Shown: positions 11,067-21,093 of the stretch, piece after piece | Layout: the number at the start of each line of letters is the position of its first letter | Position numbering within the stretch: the first letter of the stretch is position 1 | From: Eupeodes corollae | Lineage: Eukaryota; Arthropoda; Insecta; Diptera; Syrphidae | Assembly (NCBI RefSeq): GCF_945859685.1 | Contig: NC_079147.1 | Coordinates: forward strand, 139,462,645-139,526,644 | Length of the DNA: 64,000 bases | Reading direction: 5' to 3' | The notes under the pieces: generated by a model | Database searches by the model: none | What the model was told of the DNA's origin: nothing | What the model saw: the letters and a program-made list of their open reading frames with translations, nothing else | Program-made: the position numbers and the translations under genes

Positions 11067-14000
11067 TTTTGCGGGGCCTCAGGTTCGATTTGTGTCAGTG
11101 GGGTTTCGTTGCACATTTTACTTAGTATGTCAAATCGTCTATGGGTCATCATGGGTGGGTTGATTATAACTGCTGACGGTGGATTTAGGTCATGTGTTCG
11201 ATGTGTTTGGCCTCGGACTTTATATATGATCGCTAAACATATAATGGTGATCGTCAATGTAATTGAACCGGTAGCTGCATGGTGGCTGATAGTTTTCCAA
11301 TTGTGCGGCATATAATGTACGGCTTTATGTTGTTGTCTGAGGGATCTTAGATGGTCTGACGTTTTTAGGATGGTTTCTTCGTTTAATACCTTTGGCTGAA
11401 ATTCTTCTTCATGGTTTTCCGAGATATTCCAGTTCATAGGATGAGTGTATGTGCCCTTGATCAGTACTGTATCTGTTTTTTCTGAGATGATGATGTTCTG
11501 GGGTGTTCGAAGAGTACACCCATCATTTATTTGTATGAGCCCAATTCTGTTCAACTCGACGTCTTCGTGAATACCATTACATAATACTGCTGCTGAAGTT
11601 GGTCTGCTCGCTATGAATAGCCATGTATTTCTTTGATATACATGCTTAAATGTTATATTTGGTATGGATAGTGTTTCGTAGCTACACCTCTTCTTATCTC
11701 GTCTGTGATATATTTCATCGATAATGCAATTTGGGTTGGTATCAATTTTACTTATTACTGATGGGGAACACAAATACATGTGTTTATCTTCTGGCGTGCA
11801 TTGGTTGAATTCCCATTCTGATAGTTCGAAATATGTTTGACTGTTGTAATCAGATGCAATTATGGCCTTCCGAATGACGGGTATGGTGTATGAATCATTG
11901 GTTAACTGACGCGGGATTGGAGTGGCTCTTATAACATTGTATTTTGATGATGTACTAAGGTGAAGGAACCAATGTGCAATGATGTGAGTCTCATTTCGTT
12001 GAACGTCCATCTTTTGATCAGGTTTTGGGATGATGTTTATATCTTGTGGTAATCGCTTTGACACATTTTGAATAAGAACCATTAGTTCTCCTGGTGTAAT
12101 GCTTTCAAATAAATCTGCTTTTTTCAAGGATATCTTCAGTAAGGAATTATAACGTCTACTCAGTTCTTCCAGCACTCCCTGAGCAAGATTGTAAGCAGCA
12201 AGCAAGTGTATATCTACTCGATTTATATCGTTCTTATACCAATTATTTTCAATTTTATTAATTTCAGCTGTTGCTTGATTCAACTTATGTGTTAAGGAAT
12301 TCAGTTTATCTTTGGTTTGTTTTTCTAGATCTTCAACTAAACCTGTTGTTCTCAACATAAGGTTAGTTTGATGTTGATTTGCTTGTAATAATGTAATTTG
12401 ATCTTCTCTTAGTGTACTGATATCAGTGTATACCTCTTCATTGACACCAAATATATTTTGTAGCATGGTACCCAATAGTCCTCGTTTCTGTCTACTCTGA
12501 ATTGATTTAATTACGTCTATATCTCTTAGCAGTATTGCTTGTTTGTCTTTGAGTTGATCAACAAATTCGTCACAGTGTATTTCCTTTGCCCTAGCTTTTG
12601 CTCGTTGACAGATCTGTATCATTTTTGTTACCGTTCCATTTATGGTTTTTGTATCTTGGGTAACATTGAGTGGGTAGGTAAACTCTATTTTGAGAGTTCC
12701 TCGCCTTATTTGGGCCTCTCCTAAATGTTCAATGTATAGTCCTGGTGTCGGATACGTTATGTTGAATGTTGCTTCTGTCGTTTTTAGCCCACACATCCAA
12801 AGCATCCAGATTGTCAGCATAGATAGTGGTTTACCAAATGTTTTGTTATTAGTTCTGCGACTTTGGTATTCGGTTAGTGTTATTTTTTTTTCCGGTTGTT
12901 CCTCCTTTTGTACTTCTTTATGATGAAGCCAAGAAACCGGTCTTATTTTTCGTTTTCGAGGTTGTTTTATGTTTGGTAGATTAACTGACGCGAAATTTGC
13001 CTGCAAAACATCTTTAGTATCATGTAGTGTGGAGTCTTCATCATCTTCTTCTGTAGGTAGCTTACAAATTTTGACTATTGGTCTTTTAAAATAGGAATCT
13101 GTGCCAACTTTTACGGTTACTACTCTTGTATGACCATCTTTTCCAGGATGAACCTCAACTATTCTTGCTAGTTTCCATTTTGCTGGAGGGAGATTTTCAT
13201 CTTTCAATAGTACCAAGTCATTTATTTTTATGGGTTCCTTTTCAGATTTCCATTTAGTTCTCTGTTGCATCCTTGAAAGATACTCGCTTGACCAAATCTT
13301 CCAGAAATCTTCCGTCACTTTGTTGACTAGTTTCCAACGGCTAAGGTTACTAAGGGGTGTGTCGTCATAATCTGATCTAGGTGGGCACACCAATGGTCGA
13401 CCAATTAAAAAGTGTGCTGGTGTCAGTACATTCAAATCGGTTGGATCATTACTAAGAGGACACAATGGTCTTGAATTCAAACAAGCTTCGATCTGATATA
13501 GGGTGGTGGTTATTTCTTCAAATGTAAGTGTTGTGTTACCCAGGATTCGCCTTAAGTGATATTTTACCGATTTTACACCTGCTTCCCATAATCCACCCAT
13601 GTGTGGTGCTGCTGGTGGATTAAAGTGCCAATGAATTCCGTCTTCAGCTAACTTCTTTGCCATGTATTCGGATGATTGCTTTATTGTATCTTGAAGTTCT
13701 TTCTCTAGAATTTTATTAGCTCCAATGAAATTCGAACCACAATCGCTATAGATGTGTTTGCAGTTTCCACGTCTTGCTGCAAACCTTTTGTACGCAGCTA
13801 TAAAAGATTGACTTGTGAGATCACTAACTGCTTCAAGATGGAGCGCCTTAGTTGTACAGCATATAAATACCGCTATATAACCTTTGTATGTCTTCATTCC
13901 TCGGCCCTTAGATATTCTAATTTGAATGGGTCCAGCATAGTCGATCCCAGTGTGACTAAACGGTGGGGATGGAACAACTCTAAATTCGGGAAGATTTCCC

Positions 14001-17000
14001 ATGATTTGTTGCGTGTTTGAGGCTTTGTATCGGCAACAAGTTACACATTTGTTTAGTATTTGCCTTACTCTGTTTTTAGCACTAAGTATCCAATATTTTC
14101 TTCGGATAAAGGCAAGTGTTTGAGAGTTTCCTCCATGCAGACATTGCATATGTGCATCTTCTATGATTAGTTTCGTGAAATGACCGTTGTGAGGAAGGAT
14201 AATTGGATGTCGTTCTTCATATGGGAGACTTGAGTTCTGCAACCTTCCCCCAACTCGGAGGAGTCCAGTATCGTCAATTATAGGGTTCAACATAAGTAAC
14301 TTGCTTTTCATGGCTATAGGTTCGTTTTTCGTTAGTTTTTTTATTTCTTCTTTAAATTCTGTGTATTGGATTTGTCGCAATACTAGGTAAAGTGTTTCTT
14401 TCAACTCTTTGACTGTAATATATTCTTTAAATGTCTGTAATTCTTTAGACCTACAGCTCTTTATAAATCTTCTGCAGTGTGACAGTACTCGTAGACATTG
14501 GTTGATTGATGAAAATTGTGTTATTATTGCATTCTCTTGGTAAGAAGAGACATTTGCCAATAACAGGTTTACCGGGTCTTCCTTTTCTTCTGCTGGCTTC
14601 TCTAATTTCTTGAGTTGCCATAAGTTTTTATCTAATGTTAACCATGAAGGTCCATACCACCAAAGTTTGTGATTGATTAACTCTGAGGCATTTATACTTC
14701 GTGATGCATAATTTGCTGGGTTATCTCCTGTTTTGACATAGTTCCAGTTACTTTGATTAGTTATTCTCTGGATTTTTTGAATTCGATTTCTTTCAAATGC
14801 ATCGAGTTTACTATTTGACCCTTGTATTCTGCCTAATGTTATCATTGAATCGGTCCAGTAAAACATGTCTAAATTTTCTATTTCAAGAGTTTTACTCACG
14901 TGAACCATCAACTTACTAAGGAGCTCCGCTCCACACAGCTCTAGACGAGGTATCGTAAGTTTTGATTTGATGGGTGCTACTTTCGATTTTCCAGTAAGAA
15001 GACAGATATTTGTATCACCACTTCGTGTTGTTATTTTTGAATATACTACGGCACCATATGCTTGTTCTGACGCATCACAAAACCCATGTAATTCTATGGA
15101 GGTAACTTGGATTGAGTAATTTATGTATCTTGGTATTTTGATTTGTTCTAGAGCGGAAGCTTCACTTTGGTATTTGATCCATTCTGTTGCAATTGTTTCA
15201 GGGACTTCGTCATCCCAGGATACTTTGGACTTCCATAGTTTTTGAATAATTAACTTTGCCCGTAGGGTGACTGGAGTTATCCAACCCAGAGGGTCAAATA
15301 TTTGAGCTGCTTTTGATAAAATAATTCTTTTTGTTAATTTAGTGGAATCATTTTTAATGCTAACCTTGAAATGGAATGTGTCTGTTGTTGGATTCCAATT
15401 AATACCAAGGGTTTTTATAGTGGTCTTTTCTTCATTTTCTACTAGCTCAATTATTCCTAGCTCTCTTTGCTCTAATGGGATGCATCTCAAAAGTTCCTGG
15501 TTATTACTCGTCCATTTTCTGAGGTTAAATCCACCTACTTGCATTAATTCAACTAGTTCTTTCTGAATTGCTCTAGCTTCGTCAATAGTGTGTGCTCCCG
15601 TCATAACATCGTCCATATAGAAGTCTTCGTGAACAATCTTAGATGCCTTTGGAAATCTTATCGCTTCATCATCTGCCAATTGACGTATTGTTTTAATGGC
15701 AAGGTATGGGGCTGACGACGTCCCATATGTAACTGTTGTTAGTGCATATTCTTTAATCGTTTCATCGGGTGAGAATCTCCATAATATCCTCTGATAATTC
15801 ATGTCTCTCTCATCAATTTTTATTTGTCGATACATCTTTTCTATGTCTGCTGTAAAGACGTATTTATACTTCCGCCAACGTAGAAGTATGGTTGCTAAAT
15901 CAGCCTGTAACCTAGGTCCAACTAGCATGTTGTCATTCAGACTTTCTCCATTGTCTGTTTTGGATGAGGCATCAAAGACTACACGGAGCTTTGTAGTAGT
16001 GCTGTCTGCTTTTATTACTGCTTGATGTGGCATATAATACACTTCATCATCAGGATTTGTAATCTGCTCAATCGGTTTCATATGTCCAAGGGTTAAATAC
16101 TCTCTCATAAATTTTCTGTATTCTTCCCCAACTTTATTATTCTTTTTAAACTTTTTTTCCATTTGTAAAAGTCTAGCCATTGCTCTCTTTTTCGAATCAC
16201 CTAAAGTTTGTTTATTTGGTTTGAATGGAATTCTTACTGTGTATGTTCCATCGTGATTTCGTCTATGGTTTTCTTTGAATTGTTTTTCGCAGTCATCATT
16301 TTCATTCGTTGTTTCTTCTTGGTATGGAGTTTCTTCTATTTCCCAGAAGCGTTTAAGTTGGTTGCTTAGATCAAAGAGTTCAGTTGTAGATATCATTGTT
16401 ATGATTTGTATGGGATCCTTTGATACTGGTATCTTCCCTGATATGATCCAGCCTAGTTCTGTATTTTGTGCCAATGTACCGTTTTCTGATTTTTTGATTC
16501 CATCGCAAATTATCGAGGGATATACATCGGCACCTATGATGACGTCAATTGGTCCAGGCTGGTTGAAGGTTTGATCAGCCAGCAAGTAATTTTTCCACAT
16601 TGAGAACTTGAAGTAAGAATTGGGAAGTTTATTTGTTAACTTAGGGAGAACATACGCATCAATATTGATTTTGAATGTTGATGAAAATCGAGGTTGGACT
16701 TGGATATGAACCTTTCCAAGTGATGTTCCTGCTGATGATGCTCCAAGACCGGATACTTTAACGTAAGCCTTAGATTTCGGGACCGATAACATCTGGGCTG
16801 CCTCCTCAGTTATAAATGATGCCTGTGCTCCAGTGTCAATGAGTGCACGCAATATTTCAAATTTACCATTGTATGTGGTTACCTTTATCATTGCAGTGGC
16901 TAAAAGAATTTCTTTATTATATTCTGCCAATGCTGTTTGGATGGTTGTATTTCTTGGATTCTTAGAAAGGGCATCATTGTGTAATAAAGTGTGATGATGG

Positions 17001-18490
17001 CCTTTGCATATGCTGCAGGTTCTGCGACTCTGACAGCTTTCATTCATCGTATGGCTAAGACAATTGCGGCATAGGTTTTGGCGTTTGACGGCTTCTAATT
17101 TCTGGTTTGGGTGTAATGCAAGAAATTCATTGCATTTATAAATGCTATGTGCAGTTTTTCTACAATAGCGACATCGGGTTTCAACTTTTGTTACGAAGTT
17201 TCGAACAATTTGCCTTGGATGGTTTTTATGTTCTCGTTTCTTGTCACCCAGTGATTCTAACGATTCGAAACGATTCGTTAGAAAGTCATATACTTGTTGT
17301 AAAGATGGAACATCCTTCGTGTTTGGTAACGACTGCTCATACAGCCGTAGAGATTCAATATCTAATCTTTGTGTTATATGATATATTATTATTGGTTCCC
17401 AGGAAGAGGTGTCAAATCCAAGATTTGACATACCGTATAAGCACTCTTTTGTTGTATCATGCAACTTTTTTAGTTGGGTACTGGATTCTGAATCAACCTT
17501 TGGTTGATTTAATAAGGTATGGAGATATGAATTTACTAATCTTCGTTTGTTGGCATATCTCTCGTTTAATAAATCCCATGACACCTTATAGTTGTTGTTA
17601 CTAACCTCTAAATGTCTTAATAGTTTGGAGGCCTCACCTTTAAGATTATTCTTGAGATACTGCATTTTTTCAACATCTGATAATCTGTTGTTGCAGTGTA
17701 TCACTTGATTAAAAATATCATGGAATTCAATCCATGTGTTTGATCTGCCATCAAACATTGGTATCTGAACTCTTGGGAGTTTAACCTCATGGTGTGAGGT
17801 GGAAGCAGATTCTGGTTTTTTCTTCTCTCTGAGTGACACCATTACTTCCGAATACCTCTTTTTCAACCCTTCAATTTGGGTCAAAAAATTAGCTTTATCG
17901 GTTTCGTCATTAAATACCTCGAAAAGCAATATTTCCTCATATATTGAGTCTATTTTTTTCCATTCCTCCATAAGATTCGTGGTCTGGAATTCGATTGCCG
18001 AATTACTCATATCTGTGTGGAGGAATGTTTCTGATATTTGCCTTTCGAACGACCCCATTCGTATTTGTGCTCGTTTCATATTACTTGACTGTGTGTCGTA
18101 ATGGCCCAGATTTATTTTTTCTGTGTTTTGGGTTCGGATTTCTTCATTTTTTTTGTGGTCAAGTTCATTGTTTACAGTTTCAACTTTTTTGTCATCGTTG
18201 CTGGATTTCCCCAATGCAACTGCATATGCAATTAACTTATCGTTAATTGTTTCCATGACGCGTTGCACCTGTTCATAATATTTTTTTGTAAAGTATTCAT
18301 GATTAGGTGTATTTAATTTTAAAATTTCGTCATGATTATGTGTGAATTGCTGCCATAGGTGGTTGACCTCTGATTCTCTTTTTTTAACGTACTCTGTTGT
18401 TCGTCTTGCTATCGGTTCCTTTCTTATTGACTCTAGCAATTTTGCTAAATTGTTGCCAATTTCCTCTTGTTGATTCATCAGTGTATCCAT
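11060..18490 (-). CDS. BEL-2 Gag-Pol-Env polyprotein
   Basis: 2476 codons from ATG at 18490 to a TAG inside the 3' LTR. Approximate domains: Gag 1-520 with capsid motif VQIPMFDGRSNTWIEF and zinc-knuckle cysteine clusters near 440 (CRYCRKTAHSIYKC) and 475-505; aspartic protease near 550 (LIDTGAQASF); RT with the FYMDD box near 960; RNase H 1135-1300 (GFCDASEQAYG, WTDSM); integrase with HHCC near 1437-1485 and catalytic D, D, E near 1515, 1585 and 1633; the post-integrase domain near 1700-1765. Env-like part from ~1890: hydrophobic signal, furin-type site RQKRGLLG near 2000, C-terminal membrane anchor near 2402-2426. No stop or frameshift anywhere. Proteolysis of the polyprotein is presumed. 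Whether the env part makes particles infectious is unknown. Confidence 0.95.
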   Translation of the reverse strand: MDTLMNQQEEIGNNLAKLLESIRKEPIARRTTEYVKKRESEVNHLWQQFTHNHDEILKLNTPNHEYFTKKYYEQVQRVMETINDKLIAYAVALGKSSNDDKKVETVNNELDHKKNEEIRTQNTEKINLGHYDTQSSNMKRAQIRMGSFERQISETFLHTDMSNSAIEFQTTNLMEEWKKIDSIYEEILLFEVFNDETDKANFLTQIEGLKKRYSEVMVSLREKKKPESASTSHHEVKLPRVQIPMFDGRSNTWIEFHDIFNQVIHCNNRLSDVEKMQYLKNNLKGEASKLLRHLEVSNNNYKVSWDLLNERYANKRRLVNSYLHTLLNQPKVDSESSTQLKKLHDTTKECLYGMSNLGFDTSSWEPIIIYHITQRLDIESLRLYEQSLPNTKDVPSLQQVYDFLTNRFESLESLGDKKREHKNHPRQIVRNFVTKVETRCRYCRKTAHSIYKCNEFLALHPNQKLEAVKRQNLCRNCLSHTMNESCQSRRTCSICKGHHHTLLHNDALSKNPRNTTIQTALAEYNKEILLATAMIKVTTYNGKFEILRALIDTGAQASFITEEAAQMLSVPKSKAYVKVSGLGASSAGTSLGKVHIQVQPRFSSTFKINIDAYVLPKLTNKLPNSYFKFSMWKNYLLADQTFNQPGPIDVIIGADVYPSIICDGIKKSENGTLAQNTELGWIISGKIPVSKDPIQIITMISTTELFDLSNQLKRFWEIEETPYQEETTNENDDCEKQFKENHRRNHDGTYTVRIPFKPNKQTLGDSKKRAMARLLQMEKKFKKNNKVGEEYRKFMREYLTLGHMKPIEQITNPDDEVYYMPHQAVIKADSTTTKLRVVFDASSKTDNGESLNDNMLVGPRLQADLATILLRWRKYKYVFTADIEKMYRQIKIDERDMNYQRILWRFSPDETIKEYALTTVTYGTSSAPYLAIKTIRQLADDEAIRFPKASKIVHEDFYMDDVMTGAHTIDEARAIQKELVELMQVGGFNLRKWTSNNQELLRCIPLEQRELGIIELVENEEKTTIKTLGINWNPTTDTFHFKVSIKNDSTKLTKRIILSKAAQIFDPLGWITPVTLRAKLIIQKLWKSKVSWDDEVPETIATEWIKYQSEASALEQIKIPRYINYSIQVTSIELHGFCDASEQAYGAVVYSKITTRSGDTNICLLTGKSKVAPIKSKLTIPRLELCGAELLSKLMVHVSKTLEIENLDMFYWTDSMITLGRIQGSNSKLDAFERNRIQKIQRITNQSNWNYVKTGDNPANYASRSINASELINHKLWWYGPSWLTLDKNLWQLKKLEKPAEEKEDPVNLLLANVSSYQENAIITQFSSINQCLRVLSHCRRFIKSCRSKELQTFKEYITVKELKETLYLVLRQIQYTEFKEEIKKLTKNEPIAMKSKLLMLNPIIDDTGLLRVGGRLQNSSLPYEERHPIILPHNGHFTKLIIEDAHMQCLHGGNSQTLAFIRRKYWILSAKNRVRQILNKCVTCCRYKASNTQQIMGNLPEFRVVPSPPFSHTGIDYAGPIQIRISKGRGMKTYKGYIAVFICCTTKALHLEAVSDLTSQSFIAAYKRFAARRGNCKHIYSDCGSNFIGANKILEKELQDTIKQSSEYMAKKLAEDGIHWHFNPPAAPHMGGLWEAGVKSVKYHLRRILGNTTLTFEEITTTLYQIEACLNSRPLCPLSNDPTDLNVLTPAHFLIGRPLVCPPRSDYDDTPLSNLSRWKLVNKVTEDFWKIWSSEYLSRMQQRTKWKSEKEPIKINDLVLLKDENLPPAKWKLARIVEVHPGKDGHTRVVTVKVGTDSYFKRPIVKICKLPTEEDDEDSTLHDTKDVLQANFASVNLPNIKQPRKRKIRPVSWLHHKEVQKEEQPEKKITLTEYQSRRTNNKTFGKPLSMLTIWMLWMCGLKTTEATFNITYPTPGLYIEHLGEAQIRRGTLKIEFTYPLNVTQDTKTINGTVTKMIQICQRAKARAKEIHCDEFVDQLKDKQAILLRDIDVIKSIQSRQKRGLLGTMLQNIFGVNEEVYTDISTLREDQITLLQANQHQTNLMLRTTGLVEDLEKQTKDKLNSLTHKLNQATAEINKIENNWYKNDINRVDIHLLAAYNLAQGVLEELSRRYNSLLKISLKKADLFESITPGELMVLIQNVSKRLPQDINIIPKPDQKMDVQRNETHIIAHWFLHLSTSSKYNVIRATPIPRQLTNDSYTIPVIRKAIIASDYNSQTYFELSEWEFNQCTPEDKHMYLCSPSVISKIDTNPNCIIDEIYHRRDKKRCSYETLSIPNITFKHVYQRNTWLFIASRPTSAAVLCNGIHEDVELNRIGLIQINDGCTLRTPQNIIISEKTDTVLIKGTYTHPMNWNISENHEEEFQPKVLNEETILKTSDHLRSLRQQHKAVHYMPHNWKTISHHAATGSITLTITIICLAIIYKVRGQTHRTHDLNPPSAVIINPPMMTHRRFDILSKMCNETPLTQIEPEAPQNV

Positions 18491-18504
18491 AGTTCAAGTT
18501 TGGG

Positions 18505-19380
18505 GTGTTTTTTACGAAGATTCTGGTGCCTTCTGGTTACGAATATACTGGTGTCTTCTGGGTACGAAGATTCTGGTGTCTTCTGGGTACGAAGATTCTG
18601 GTGTCTTCTGGAAACGAAGATTCTGGTGTCTTCTTTACGAAAATTCTGGTGTCTTCTGGATACGAAGATTCTGATGTCTTCTGGATACGAAGATTCTGAT
18701 GTCTTCTGGATACGAAGATTCTGATGTCTTCTGGTTACGAAGATTCTGATGTCTTCTGGTTACGAAGATTCTGATGTCTTCTGGTTACGAAGATTCTGAT
18801 GTCTTCTGGATACGAAGATTCTGATGTCTTCTGGTTACGAAGATTCTGATGTCTTCTGGTTACGAAGATTCTGATGTCTTCTGGTTACGAAGATTCTGAT
18901 GTCTTCTGGATACGAAGATTCTGATGTCTTCTGGATACGAAGATTCTGATGTCTTCTTTACGAAAATTCTGGTGTCTTCTGGATACGAAGATTCTGATGT
19001 CTTCTGGATACGAAGATTCTGATGTCTTCTGGATACGAAGATTCTGATGTCTTCTGGATACGAAGATTCTGATGTCTTCTGGTTACGAAGATTCTGATGT
19101 CTTCTGGTTACGAAGATTCTGATGTCTTCTGGTTACGAAGATTCTGATGTCTTCTGGATACGAAGATTCTGATGTCTTCTGGATACGAAGATTCTGATGT
19201 CTTCTGGATACGAAGATTCTGATGTCTTCTTTACGAAAATTCTGGTGTCTTCTGGATACGAAGATTCTGATGTCTTCTGGATACGAAGATTCTGATGTCT
19301 TCTGGATACGAAGATTCTGATGTCTTCTGGTTACGAAGATTCTGATGTCTTCTGGTTACGAAGATTCTGATGTCTTCTGG
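18505..19380. repeat. 25-bp minisatellite inside the BEL-2 leader
   Basis: About 35 tandem copies of TACGAAGATTCTGATGTCTT plus CTGG(A/T), exact period 25 in the core (CTGATGTCTT at 18721, 18746, 18771). Two unit types alternate in blocks (GGA and GGT). A shortened unit with TTTACGAAAATTCTGGTG recurs near 18633, 18957 and 19230, giving a higher-order repeat of ~270-320 bp. Units nearest the gag start (18505-18650) are more variable, and the array ends at the primer site. Confidence 0.95.
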
Positions 19381-19398
19381 ATCCGGCTCGAAGGACCA
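19381..19398 (-). promoter_or_regulatory. BEL-2 primer binding site (tRNA-Tyr type)
   Basis: The plus strand reads ATCCGGCTCGAAGGACCA, which as I recall is exactly the 3' end of insect tRNA-Tyr including CCA. It lies one base inside the 5' LTR. The family assignment of the tRNA is from memory and should be matched to a tRNA set. Confidence 0.8.
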
Positions 19399-19399
19399 A

Positions 19400-19636
19400 T
19401 GCATAGCTCATATAAGAACTCGTGGACTGTAGATTTCTAAGTAACTTTATTTCTCATTAATCATAGTATTTATATAATCTTAAATCTAAGTAATTCAAGA
19501 TAACCCTTGAATTACACACCTGTTCGCTTCTTATTTGCTTATTTTGCGGAACTTGCAAATGTAGTTGCTTGCAAGTTCCGCATTACATTTATTCTTTTGT
19601 ATTCTTTATTTATTATGATTTATGTTTGTCTAAACA
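19400..19636 (-). repeat. BEL-2 5' LTR
   Basis: 237 bp, no difference seen against 10830-11066. The same 13-bp hairpin lies at 19546-19581. It is followed by ACTAT (19637-19641). Confidence 0.95.
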
Positions 19637-19641
19637 ACTAT

Positions 19642-19969
19642 AGCTAGGAGATCGGTATAGACCAGCAAGTACAAACATTAAATTTTTGTGTGACACTTTT
19701 ATCAATAACCACCATATTTGCTTTCCAATAACAATATTTTGCAACACTTCATAGTTCCAACCATCTTTAATGTAAAAAACAACACCACCTGTATATGTAG
19801 ATATGGATTCGCATCTCACTACACTATAATTTTGAACTTCAATTTCTTTATTTTCATTTGCACTTGTTATATGGATTTCGGTCAGACATATGAATTCAAA
19901 ATTATTCTCATTTATAATGGTTTCAAGCTCACTGAAGTTATTTATCAATCCCTGAATATTTAGACACAA
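19642..19969 (-). pseudogene. LINE-1 ORF2: N-terminal endonuclease half
   Basis: The start of an APE-type endonuclease (LNIQGLINNF, ICLTEIH with the catalytic Glu, GGVVFYIKDGW), truncated by BEL-2. The remainder resumes at 10824. The ATG at 19969 is near the natural start; ORF1 ends about 20 bases upstream. Confidence 0.85.
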
Positions 19970-19990
19970 ACATTTAATTTCTGATAATTG

Positions 19991-21088
19991 CTAGTAGTTA
20001 ATTTTACTTCTCTCAGATTGTAATTGCCTTCTATACGCCGGGCAATCTATACTTCTTGTATCGTGATCAACATTTATGTTGTCAAAATTTGTTTTTGTTT
20101 TAACTCTACTGCAATTTATACACTTAATAATCTGACTTGTGCACTCTTTTACTTCGTGGTTTGTTTCTCCACATTTATAACAAATTTTTTCACTCGTGCA
20201 GTTTTCTATTTTGTGATTAAATCCTAAGCACTTAAAGCATCTTCTTACGTTCACTTTTTCATAAATAACACATCTATCATACTTAATATAAACAAACTTT
20301 TCATCCATCATTTGTTTGAAAGCTTCCTTATCAATTTCTACAAGTACATTATATATTGAACGATTTTTAAATGATTGATACACTTTAATAACTTTAATAT
20401 TTCTAAATTCAAAATTATTTTGGTTTTTAATTGATTCAATTATTGTATTTTCTTCTAAATTTTCACTCAAACCGCTTATTAAAATTGTTGGATTTCTCAT
20501 TATGGGCATATGCACTTCATATTTTTCACTCATTTTGTTTTTTATTTCCTCGCCCATTATCTTTGCAGATTTCTCACTATCACAGCTGATTGCCACCGCT
20601 CCATTCTCAAATATATTATTAACTTTGATTGAGAGTGTTGCGGGATCAACAGCACTTTTTAAATCACTCTTTGTTTTATTAGTCTCTTGAATTTTTTTTG
20701 GTTTAACCAACACAGGTGCAATCTCAACTGGTTTTTTCAATAAATCTGAATACATTATTTTTTTTTTTCTTTTTTTGTATCCTCCACTTTCTCACTCCTT
20801 TTCTCTTTATCCATAACAATAGATTCACTTATTTCTCTTTTTAACTGTGTAAATTTTTCTTCTAATAAGATTCTCATTTTTTCTTCCACTTCTTGAATAA
20901 TTAAACTTTTATTTAAATCAATTTTGTCAATTAAATCTGAATTATTTATAGCCAAATGCATAGATTTCAAACAATTTTCACAAGTATATCCGACACCTGC
21001 AGTGGTCTTTTCATTTAGAACCTTAGTTTCACTTTCACTTAGCATTAGACACCTTTTTGCATGAAACAATTTTTTGCATTGGCCATTG
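19991..21088 (-). pseudogene. LINE-1 ORF1 (nucleic-acid-binding protein)
   Basis: 19991-20755 (254 codons) ends with retroviral-type CCHC fingers (CFKCLGFNHKIENC, CYKCGETNHEVKEC) behind an RRM-like region, as in Jockey-superfamily ORF1 proteins. 20755-21069 is the upstream part in another frame; the break falls in an A-rich run (T run 20757-20766 on the plus strand). The far upstream part has a PHD-like cluster whose first Cys pair is at 21590-21615, beyond the solo LTR inserted at 21094-21564. The protein would package LINE RNA; this copy is broken. Confidence 0.82.
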
Positions 21089-21093
21089 CATTG

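Larger units (their letters stand above)
18491..19399 (-). promoter_or_regulatory. BEL-2 5' leader without AUG
   Basis: About 900 nt between the primer site and the gag start. It is almost entirely the 25-bp minisatellite listed separately. I found no ATG on the minus strand in this interval (no CAT on the plus strand), so the gag ATG at 18490 would be the first start codon after the LTR. Confidence 0.8.
10830..19636 (-). mobile_element. BEL-2: full-length, apparently young BEL/Pao retrotransposon
   Basis: Two 237-bp LTRs (10830-11066 and 19400-19636) that I read as identical. They are flanked by ACTAT and enclose a tRNA-Tyr-type primer site, a ~900-nt repeat-rich leader and one uninterrupted 2476-codon ORF encoding Gag, protease, RT, RNase H, integrase and an env-like glycoprotein. 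It is inserted into the endonuclease region of LINE-1. A single gag-pol-env frame is like the roo element of Drosophila. All parts needed for mobility seem present. Confidence 0.95.

Noticed and set aside
17107..17604. 165-codon plus-strand ORF
   Set aside because: It lies opposite BEL-2 gag and has no motif; a shadow of the real frame.
18467..18724. Plus-strand ORF encoding a repetitive Trp/Cys/Leu-rich peptide
   Set aside because: It is the minisatellite read on the opposite strand to the element; two overlapping plus frames are open for the same reason.
18505..19380. CRISPR-like array
   Set aside because: The repeats are contiguous 25-bp units with no unique spacers, inside a eukaryotic retrotransposon leader.
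19381..19398. Fragment of a tRNA gene
   Set aside because: The tRNA 3' end includes CCA and sits one base from an LTR, so it is a primer binding site. The same holds for 32698-32714.
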